The translations under genes were made by a program, and so were the position numbers. A stretch of DNA of 64,000 nucleotides, from positions 10,809,816 through 10,873,815 of the forward strand of contig OY294052.1 of the NCBI GenBank assembly GCA_958510825.1, given 5' to 3'. The notes beneath the pieces were generated by a model. That model ran no database searches, was not told the DNA's origin, and was given only the letters and a program-made list of their open reading frames with translations. This DNA is from Brachypterus glaber (taxonomy: Eukaryota > Arthropoda > Insecta > Coleoptera > Kateretidae). Below, one piece after another: positions 46,072 through 56,800 of the stretch (the first letter of the stretch is position 1; the number at the start of each line of letters is the position of its first letter).

Positions 46072-47206
46072 ATACAGGGCGATTCAAAAATAAGTTACAA
46101 CATTTCAAGGGAAGATTCTAGGTCCAATAATATGAAAAAAAGTTCCTATAAAGGTTGGTACGGAAATGAGCCCTAAGGGGCTACGGCCCTCCTAAGGGTA
46201 CATCTGAAAAGTAGTTTTTATTTAATATATACGGAACCGTATAAAACACAGTAACGAGTTTTTGCACATGCCTTAACATTGATAAAGGCTATCATTCTAT
46301 GTAATTTTTATTTGGTAATTTTAAACAGGGGCGTCTAAAATGGATGTCACTTTTTTTGCCCCAAACTTTTTTATCTGTAGAATTTTTGACATTTTCTCAA
46401 TAGCATATTAATCTTTAATTAAAAATACATAAAAAAAGTTACTCTTTTTGTAACACCGTAGGGCCAACCGTTTTCGAGAAAATTGCAATTAAATCAGGAA
46501 CTAAAAAATACAACAATCAAAATTTCAATACTGCAGGGCGATTCTAAAAATTATAAAAAAAGTTTCCATACACAAATACCTACAAATCGATTTTAAGGGA
46601 GCCACGGTCCCTTAAAAAAGTGTTATTATTTAGGAGAACCTAGATGTATAGGAGCTTTTTCTTAATTTTTTTTTAATGTAGAATCACCTAAAGCTCTATT
46701 ATATCTAGACCTTTAAAATCACCCAGCAGTATTTAAATTTTCATTGGTGCATTTTTTAGTTTCGATTTTTGATGCTCAGAACGTAAAATTGCCTCTTTAA
46801 TTGCAATTTTCTCGAAAACGGTTGGCTCTATGGTATTTCATAAAGAGTACCTTTTTTATGTATTTTTATTCAAAGATTAATATTTTGAGAAAATGTCAAA
46901 AAATTTACAGATAAAAAAATTTGGGGCAAAAAGGTGACATCGCCCACCCTCATTTTGCACGTCCCTGGTTAAAATTAAATATAATGACAACCTTTATCAA
47001 TGTTAAGGCCTATGCAAACACTCGTTACTGTTGTTGATAGGGTTCCGGAGATATTAAATAAAAACCACTTTTTAGATGTACCCTTAGGAGGGTCGTAACC
47101 CCTAAGGCTCATTCCCGGACCAACCTTTATAGGAACGTTCTTTCATATTTTTGGACCTAGAATCGCCTCTTAAAATTTTGTAACTTATTTCTGAATCACG
47201 CTGTAT
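46072..47206. repeat. Long foldback, TACAGGGCGATTCA termini
   Basis: Ends ATACAGGGCGATTCAAAAAT and CTGAATCACGCTGTAT are inverted. The arms pair through GGCTACGGCCCTCCTAAGGG and GGCCAACCGTTTTCGAGAAA. A close sister in its interior blocks to the element at 1,562-2,743. Confidence 0.85.
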
Positions 47207-47219
47207 ATTAATTACACAC

Positions 47220-47390
47220 CGATTCTTATCTATTTTGGGATGCTGAACACGAATCTGTCATAAAAGGGCATTTGAGATTTTTACCATTTTAAACAGTTTT
47301 TTTAGTGCAGCAAAAAAATGAGCCCATGAAGTAGCTTTTTTATGACATTCGTGTTTAGCATCTCAAAATACATAAGAATACCACAGCACA
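47220..47390. repeat. 170-bp hairpin
   Basis: ATTTTGGGATGCTGAACACG and CGTGTTTAGCATCTCAAAAT form the ends, with pairing through TGTCATAAAA. Confidence 0.6.
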
Positions 47391-47914
47391 GACAACTTTT
47401 TTTGTGGGCCTGTGTTATTCTTGTACTGACTAATAGTCAGTGACTAAAAAGATCACTATAAGCTTATGTGATGAAAATTTGAACAGTTAATCCTACTATT
47501 TGATAAAAAACGTTTTATTAAATAAAACAAAAATCCTATATAATACATACAATGTGTTTTTAGTTTCTGGTATAAATTTTAAGGGTAGGTATGTTATTGC
47601 ATTTTATAAAAAAAGGCCAAACAAAAAATTTTTACTCAAAAAATAAAAACGTGAAAAATTACCTTGTTTTGCTTTAGATATTAAGAACTTTTGATTACAC
47701 ACTATCACTTGATAAAGTTTAAAATAAACAGAAATGCAACATTTAATACATAGTGCTGTTATACGTCGCGTACCGTAGACGATAAAACAGACGATTGAAC
47801 TGCGAGGAATTCTAAGATTTAAACGTAGTTTTGAGTGTCTTCTACATATAAATTGCAAAATATGTTTAAGTAAACTATAAAAACTGATTTTAATGTCTAA
47901 TACTAGTGTTAAGG

Positions 47915-48345
47915 CCTGCATGGGGCCGGAACCTATATTGGGTTCCAAACCGCTCTCGATGAGTGGGCTTATACCAAGCTAAAGGAGCAATGGAGGGCGG
48001 TCGACGGTTGCCGGCAAGCTAGGGACTTCCTGGCTGGCCCAAGCAAATCAAAGACCGACTGGTTGCTGGAAAAAGGAAGAACTGCACTCAGACACTCACG
48101 GGCCACTGCAGGCTAAGGAAGCACCTGGCAACAATGCGGATTCTAGGGAGTCCGCTATGCCCAGAGTGCGAAGAGGATGAAACATCCTCTCATTACTTAG
48201 CCGAGTGTGTCAGATACGACAGGATCAGGTTGCAAGTCTTTGAAACTCAAAGACTCAACCAAGAGGAACTAAGAGACCTCCCCTGGGCCAATATCCTGAC
48301 CTTTATTGAAAGGACGGGCAGGTTCAAGGAGGACTCAAATTAGTA
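47915..48345 (+). pseudogene. Non-LTR retrotransposon 3' end (RNase H / zinc-knuckle tail)
   Basis: Over two frames the plus strand encodes WLLEKGRTALR and then GSPLCPECEEDETSSHYLAE with CVRYDRIR, the Cys-rich tail that follows RNase H in Jockey/R1/I-type LINEs (CPxC...H....C pattern). A frameshift near 48,110 separates the two parts and the reverse transcriptase is missing, so this is a 5'-truncated dead copy. Its GC content is higher than its surroundings. Confidence 0.8.
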
Positions 48346-48649
48346 AATGGCTGGGATTGCCTGGGGTGACAAAAAGGGCCAGAAATGGCCTAGTTGTCCG
48401 GCTTTGGCAAACCCAAAAATTTACTACTACTAATGTTAAGGTAGCTACCGAACTCGTGTTTTTATCTTGGTTTTCGTCTAATAACACGCGTGTACACGGT
48501 TAAAATTATGGCTTTATTAACCTAAAATTAATAAAATATATTTTATGCAAAAAGGGCATCTACGCCCACAGGTATCGCACAATGTCATCTATATACCAGT
48601 GACCATAAAACAATTTTCGTTAATTTTTGTTTTAGATACATACATACAT

Positions 48650-48906
48650 TTTTGTTTGACCTCGTACTGTTCTACTTAATTAAGCATCCCCTAAGTCCAG
48701 GATTTATGTGGGCTAGTAGTAGAGGGAACCACCGGCTTTAATTGACTTTCGAACCAATTTATAGGGAGTGTCCGTTTCACTTAGCGCATTCGCCAAATTT
48801 CAATTATTAATTAACTGAAAAAGGCAAATCGGCGCCGGTGAGAATCGAACTTACGCTATTTTGGGTAGTCAACTACGACGCGGTAGTCCACTACACCAAT
48901 CCTCCC
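48650..48906 (-). repeat. tRNA-derived SINE, copy 2
   Basis: Reverse complement of the 8,137 SINE. The B box appears as GAGAATCGAAC near 48,840, the A-box region as CGCGGTAGTCCACTACACCA near 48,880, and the body block is ACTAGTAGAGGG-like with TAATTAAGCATCCCC. Confidence 0.85.
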
Positions 48907-49568
48907 ATTAATTAATAACTTAATATAAATATTTTACCAAGGGTATATTAGCAAAAAAAGTCTATCGTTCCTTAAAATTTATACCAGAAGACCGTGAACA
49001 CCCTGTATAGTCAACCCAAAAAATACTAACTACAAAAAATATTCACCTCTAAAAATAATTTTTAAAGATATTATTTGGGAGATTTAATATTAATTTAATA
49101 TTATTCATTGGCAGTATTTTAAAACTGAAAATCTGACACGTAAATGCTATGTTTAAGTACCTTATTATTTTGGATAAAGAAAAGTTTTACCCACAAAATA
49201 CTTTTGTGGTTCTACCGAGTAACAGGAATTTTATCCCAAATTCCTGTTAATTTTTTGATATGATAAAATTGTCAGAATAAATATTCTTAATCTGACCTAT
49301 AGGGTTTAATTTTGTATAATTGTAAATATTAAGCAAGATATTCGTGGTTAAAGTTTATGCGATATTGCGCGTAACGCCTTTCTCCATGGTACCCACATAT
49401 CGGGGAAATCAGGAAATTTGATCAACTGTAAAAAATCAGGGAAATTGAAAAAGAAAACTCCGGTCTACATAATAAATTATTTCTAAAAGAAGTATTAATT
49501 CATAAAGTTTAACCAATTCATCGACCCATTTTACAGAAAAAAGTAAAACAGAAAAATATTATATTACA

Positions 49569-49833
49569 TTTTGTTTAACCTTGTACTATTCTACTTAATT
49601 AAGCATCCCCTAAGTCGAGGACTTGTGTGGGCTACTAGTAGAGGGAACTACCGGCTTTAATTGACTTTGGAACCAATTTATAGGGAGTGTCCGCTTCACT
49701 TACGCCTTCGCCAAATTTCAATCATTAATTAACTGAAAAAGGCAAATCGGCGCCGGTGAGAATCGAACTCATGCTATTTTGGGTAGTAAATTCGTCAAAT
49801 ACGACGCGGTAGTCAACTACACCAATCCTTCCA
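49569..49833 (-). repeat. tRNA-derived SINE, copy 3
   Basis: Same family and orientation as copy 2, 920 bp away, with the body TAATTAAGCATCCCCTAAGT and the tRNA-like head ending CACCAATCC. Copies 2 and 3 share GGGTAGT near the head that copy 1 lacks. Confidence 0.85.
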
Positions 49834-50032
49834 TAACGGGTATCTTTTCTAGACGGGTGGAAAAATGAGGAAATATATAAAATAATATACATGGTGATCA
49901 ATAACTGCCATGCCAAATTAAATTTTGGAAAAATTATCAGATTGTTTTCTTGCTAATTAATTCAAAATTAAACCTTATTTTTCCTAGACTAAAATAAAAG
50001 GCATAATATGTATATAATACATATATGTATGT

Positions 50033-50788
50033 TAGGGTGGGTCAAAAAAACCGACTATTTTTTTTACTTTATACTGAAAAATCGGTTGCTAGACACCTCT
50101 AGAAAATTCTCACCAAATATGAGCTCTTAATTTTGATAAAAAGGTTCTCCACTTTACAATTTTTCATTTTTTCCTCAGTATTAGAAACAGAAATTCATAT
50201 CTCTTTGACAACTGTTCGTTAAAAAGTATCTCAAATTTGTATAAATTTTCGTGAAACTCATAAATTAAATTTAAATTTTTCGAATTATTCATCAAAAACT
50301 ATTAAAATTAGTAAGCATTGAAGTGTGACGATGAATATCTTTTAAACGCTTAATTTAATCGACAAATCATAAGAGACCATTTTTTGTAGAGCAGTTAATT
50401 TCCTACAAAACTGTGAATTGCGCAATTCATAACAATTTTTTGTAAGCGAGTTATAAAATTCAAAAGCAAAATAGAAATGTCTCTTAAAATAATCAAACTT
50501 TAACCTTTGATATCTTTTAAACGGTGAGGTTTACGAAAAAATTGTAAGAGACCTTTTTTGTAGAGCGTTCGATTTCCTACAAGAGAGATACTTTTTAACG
50601 AACAGTTGTCAAAGAGATATGAATTTTTGTTTCTAATACTGAGGAAAAAATGGAAAATTGTAAAGCGGAGAACCTTTTTATCAAAATTAAGAGCTCATAT
50701 TTGGTGAGAATTTTCTAGAAGTGTCTAGCAACCGATTTTTCAGAGTATAAAGTAAAAAAAAAATATTCGGTTTGTTTGACCCACCTTA
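50033..50788. repeat. Foldback MITE, TAGGGTGGGTCAAA termini, 22 bp from protease stop codon
   Basis: Ends TAGGGTGGGTCAAAAAAACC and GGTTTGTTTGACCCACCTTA are inverted with TA at both borders, and the arms pair for at least 150 bp (AACCGATTTTTCAG, ATATTTGGTGAGAATTTTC). Because the protease reads leftward and stops at 50,811, its 3' UTR or cleavage site should fall in this element. Confidence 0.85.
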
Positions 50789-50810
50789 ATGTATGTTGTG
50801 TACATTTATA

Positions 50811-53800
50811 TTACGAATAATGGTCCATGATATCATTAATCCAAGCTATATAGTTGAATACTGAAGTGTAGATACCATATTTATTCCTTCTTCCGCACCC
50901 GTCCCCAAAACTCGTGATGCCCTGCACACTATACCTGGCAGATCTTCGGTGATGATCCGTCGAGGAACACATTAAACCGCCCCCACTGTCTCCGGCGCAA
51001 GTGTCTTGTTTGCCTGAGGACCATCCAGCGCATACCATGTTATCTGTGATCAGGAAGTGCTTGTAGGACTTCTTGCAGGTCGAGGATGGTATCACTGGGA
51101 TCTGGAAGAATGTTTTTTTTTATTTGGTAAGTGAATTCGTGACGATGTCGTCTCCTTATCAATTTTTAATGTTAATAGTTTGTGAACTGGTGGCTGTTTT
51201 TATTTAATTATTTTCTCCCGGCTGTATTTTATATACCGAGTGTCCCAACTCTATTTACCCAACGATTTTCTCGAAAACTTAAAGAGATAATCAAATTCTG
51301 CGAAAACCATCCTTAATAGGACAACTTAAACTATCTTTTAGCATATATTTGATACTTTCAGCTCTTAAAATGTGGGCAGGGGGACATCGGGGGACATTTT
51401 TTTTAATGGAAAGGGGGGTCGTGTGATACATCATTTTAAAGCTTATCAAATTCTCCATTTAACTATATATTTTTTTATTTTTTTATTTTTTTTTGGGTTT
51501 AAAATAGGGTTGAAAATGGGTTTTTTTTTGTCAAAATTACTCTAAAAAAATCAATTTTTTTTTTAAAGTTACTAATTTCATGATGAAAAAAAGTAAATTA
51601 TACTTTTAAACTAATTTTAATTGACATAAATAAAAACTTACAAAAAAACTTAAAAAATCGCATTTTTAGTACAAAAAATTAAAGAATCAAAACCTTAAAA
51701 AAATTATTTAAAAAATTAAAAAATATACAGTCCAATAGAGAATTTTATTTGCTTTAAAATGATGTATCACACGACCCCCTTTTCCATTAAAAAAACTCCC
51801 CCCCATGCCCCCCTGCCCATATTTTAAGAGCTGAAAGTATCAAATATATGCTAAAAGATAGTTTAAGTTGTTTAATTTAAGATAGTTTTCGCAGAACTTG
51901 ATTATCTCTTTTAGTTTTCGAGAAAATCGCTGGGTAAATAGAGTTGGGACACCCGGTATGATTTAATTACATTCATATTAAGCTATTTCCAAATCGTTAG
52001 GCTCTGAATCCGGTTCTCCTGGGTGCTAGAAGATACTCTACAAATCTATTTTTATCTTACCGAGGCAAACACTTTACATTTACTACATTTAAATTAGGAT
52101 ATTTTCACAGTTATACACAGCAATTTTTCAGACCAAGGGGGTAAAAACAGTCTTTAAAAAGTTCATTTGACATCTGTCAATTTTGAAAAAGTAATTTTAT
52201 AACTATGATTATTTTCCTTATATATTTTAAACCAATCAAATTTCAAGAAAATGTCATAATTGACCAATCCTGTTAATTTAAGAGCGATTAACTAGGATCT
52301 CGATGTTTAGATAAGTGACTATTATGCCGATAGGTCAAAATTCTCTTCAATTTCTAATTTTGTTGTAGGAAAGTTTAAATAATTGCTTGTTTTATCTACA
52401 TTTTTTTCAGGAAATAATCTTAAAATATATCCCTCCACCTAACGATTTAAACCACCTAAACTACAATTGTAGTTGTAGCTGCTTAAGCAGCTGTATTTTT
52501 GGTAATTTTGCTTTTAAGCAAATGTTTTTAACTAATGCGGTCTCAAGCTTTTATAACATTCAAACATTTTCTAAGCAAAATTAACAAAAAACAGCTACTT
52601 TAGCAGTATAGCCGGGTAAATCACGAGGCCTCGCAATATAACCTATGATTATTTCCCTCATGTATTTTAAACCAATCAGATTTTAAGAAAATATCATAAT
52701 TGACCAATCCTGTTAATTTAAGAGCGATTAAATAACATCTCGATATTTAAGAGCGATTTAGGTAAGTAACTATTTTGCCGATAGCCTAAAATTACCAAAA
52801 ATACAGCTGCTTATCTATATTTTTTTAGGAAATAATCTTAAAATATACTCCTCCTAATGATTTAAACCACCTAAACTACAAGCTGTATTATTGGTAATTT
52901 TTCTTTTAAGCAATTTTTTTTAACTTAATAATTCATAAAAAAGTCCGCGACCTGCGGTCTAAAGCTTTTTATAATGAACTATTAAGTTTCATTCAACATT
53001 AAGAAAAACTAAACTTGCAGTTTAGCCGGTTAAATCATTACCTGGTGATTTGGAAATAACTTAATTTTTTTAAATTAAAATGTACTTATACAAAATACAG
53101 CCGGGATAAAATAATTAAATAAAAACCTCAATTTCGACAAAAATTGGAGTCATTTTCCTGACGAAGACGTCGAAATACAGCGTGATTCACCTAACAAAAA
53201 TCACGCGTTTTTTTTTGACGTTATAGTTACAGTCATAAAAGTAAAACATTTACCAGCTAATATGGACCTAATTACTTACAATTTTCTCTAGTCTTTTTCG
53301 TTTCTGAGCTAGAGCTCCACACATCGATTTTTTTAGCATAACAACCTTTTTAAATGCCAAAATAAAAAAAATATTAATTTTCTTTATCATGTTTGTTTTT
53401 ACTAAAAACTTTAATTTTCTATTAAAATTTTTAATTTTAAAAAATCTTAAAAAATGTAACTTTGTTTTAGGCCCGTCAACGTAAAAAAGTAGATAAAATT
53501 TCAGGGAAAATTTCAAGCCACGAAAATTTCTGAGATAATCTTTGTGGCAACCCTGAAACTTAATTGAAACAGCATACAATCATCAAACAATCTAAAGCTT
53601 AAAAAAAATTAAATTTTTAGAAGTTTTGTTTTTAATATTTAATAATTTTAAATCAATGACTCCTCTGTGTATAGATCACAAAGAAAGATATATCTTTCTG
53701 ACTTTATATAGAACAGTCTGTTTTACATCAATATTTAAAGTTAAATGTTTTATCCAATACATACAGATAATAAGACAATTACCAGCTTTATTTTAAATAG

Positions 53801-56800
53801 ATAAACTCAATAAAACCCCCGCGTGGCTTTTACTTTATTGAGTGGATAATTATTTATTTTACCCACTCAACTGTCACTTGTCAAATTATTTTCTTGTAAA
53901 TGTCATTAAAATTTGTAATAAAAATATGAACTCCTAAGCTATTTATTGGATAAAACCTTGTATGGTACTCATGGGTAAACCGATATTGCCCTCTCGGCAT
54001 GGAATTAAAGAAATTAAAACCTAGTATTGCATTTTCTTTGCACAACTATTTATGTTTTCGGATACTGGACTTACCTTTGCCTCATTTAACTTCGGAGTCC
54101 CATACTTATGACTACTGTGCGTTTTGCCCCAACCCATAACCGAGCACAATTGCCCATACCTGGGCTTTTTGTTGGGCAAACAAGCAGTCGGTATTCTGAC
54201 AGCTCTCGGCAGCAACAGCAACGCAATATCGTTATCAACTGTTTGCCTGCTGAATCTAGGATGCTGGAAACTTTTGTGGATTTTTAGTTCCATTTCTCTG
54301 CCGTCAGTGGCGCGGAGATCGTGTTCGTTCAGTCGGACGTAGAGGTGTTGACGGATGCAATGACTAGCTGTTAGCACCCATCTGGGCGAGACTAAGGTAC
54401 CTCCGCAGAAGACCTCCTGAAAATATACACAGGTAATTTTTTACCTTTATTGAAAATATTGGCCCGGACACCATCCATAAACTCATGAGGCCTCATGAGA
54501 GCATCATGTTATGATTTCCACGTTTTGTACTCATACGAACATCATGATGAGCACATCTCATGATTTTGTGATCATGTTATGAGTTTGTCAGAAGGTGTAT
54601 ACATTTAACGTTAAATCATTAAATGATGTCATAATGACTTCCACGTGAAATAGCAAATGTTGCCCGGGACCCGATTGAGAACGAAATAGCAAATGTTGTC
54701 CGGGGGGATTGATCTAAATTTAGTTTTTTACTCAAATAGACTTATTCGTGGAGAAATGTCAAGAAAGTTCCCGTCTGTCTGTTTGTGGACAGGGTCTACT
54801 GGACACAATATATTGTGTCAATCAAAAGTTATAACTTTTGATCCTCATTTCGTCCTCTCTTGAAAAGTTGATAAATATGGGTTTAAATTTTAAAAGTTGG
54901 TAAATTTGTTGTCCAAAGAGTTGGGAAACTGCAAACATTATCTTGTCTAGTTGGTAAATTGTTTGTGCAAGTTGGGAAATTGTTTTTTTTTCGTGGGAAA
55001 ATTGTGGGGTACCTAAAGCTTTTTTTTTCAGACGTGAGAACTTTTTTTTATATATCAAAATTTTTGCCAGGAGTAAAGCTTTTTTTTAGACGACAGTTGG
55101 AAAATTTAGTTTTATTAGTTGGTATTTTTTTTTTCACTTTCCCCCCTTCGATCCTAAACCTAAAGCGTTAAAATCTTTATCAAAAGTTTAAACTTTTAAA
55201 AAATTTTATGTGGATATGTCGGCGGATATTATAATATAATATATTATATAGATAATATAGGGGATTACTAAGGGGGGTTTGTGGGGTTGATTTGTTTAAA
55301 ATGTGTAAACAAATCGAATAATTTAATTAAATTGAATCAACTTATTCATAATTACTTTTGTTTATAATTTACTTAAGCAAATTCCTGTTCATAATCTTAA
55401 TGGTTACAGTAAGGACAACCACTGTAATAAACAGGCATTTTCACTAATTATTCAAAGTACCTAAGTAATTAAATTTTATGTTTATGCATGGCAGTTAACT
55501 CAGTTTTAAAATTAATTGATTTATGTTAACATTTTATTGAAACAGCTTAATAATTTTTTGTCTAGAAAATAAGCATGTTTTCTTATAGCTTGCATAAATT
55601 CTTCATATAAATAAACTGCCGGTAAAGTAGGTATGGAATAAATATATTATTTTTTTTGCAATATCCCACTTAATAAAACAAATGTATTTTTTTATTTTTT
55701 TTTAGATGTTTTTTTATAAAAATAAGCTGAGTGTATATGTGTACATGTACACAATGTGTAGGTATTGCTAGGGTGGACCTTATTTTTTTACTGTTTTAAA
55801 TACATTCATGTGTATCTAAAAGATCTAAGGGTCTCAATTGGACCCCTAAAATCGTTAAAATACGCAAAAATCGTTGAAAATGGACTGTACTTTTTGTATC
55901 AGTGGAAAATTTAAAAGCCTTGAATCTTAATTTTTTCCTTTTGTGTACAAAATTATGAGCCAAATTTCAAAATGATCAAAAGATTCTGTCAGGTGCCGAA
56001 AATCCGCCAAAGTTGCCCCTAAAACATTAAATTTGACGAATTTCCACCATAAATGTGAGAAACGCTAGAAAAGCATTTAAAAAATATGTGAATCTGGACT
56101 TAACTCTATTTTATTTAATGCGCATTAATAATTTAATATAATTTGACAAAAAAAACTAGCCAAGCGCCAAATAAGAGGCTCTCGAAGAGGCCTTTTTGGG
56201 TGCTCTTATTTGGCGCTTAGCTCATTTTGTTTTTGTTAAATTATTTTATATAATAATAAAAATAATTATTATTAATATACATTAAATAAAATTAAGTTAA
56301 GTCCAGATCAAGGTCCAGATTGACATATTTTTTAATTGCCTTTTTAGCTGAGAAATTTGTTAAATTTACTATTTTTGCGTAGTTTCATGATTTTAGGGGT
56401 CCACTTGAGCACATCTCATGATTTTGTGATCATGTTATGAGTTTGTCAGAAGGTGTATACATTTAACGTTAAATCATTAAATGATGTCATAATGACTTCC
56501 ACGTGAAATAGCAAATGTTGCCCGGGACCCGATTGAGAACGAAATAGCAAATGTTGTCCGGGGGGATTGATCTAAATTTAGTTTTTTACTCAAATAGACT
56601 TATTCGTGGAGAAATGTCAAGAAAGTTCCCGTCTGTCTGTTTGTGGACAGGGTCTACTGGACACAATATATTGTGTCAATCAAAAGTTATAACTTTTGAT
56701 CCTCATTTCGTCCTCTCTTGAAAAGTTGATAAATATGGGTTTAAATTTTAAAAGTTGGTAAATTTGTTGTCCAAAGAGTTGGGAAACTGCAAACATTATC

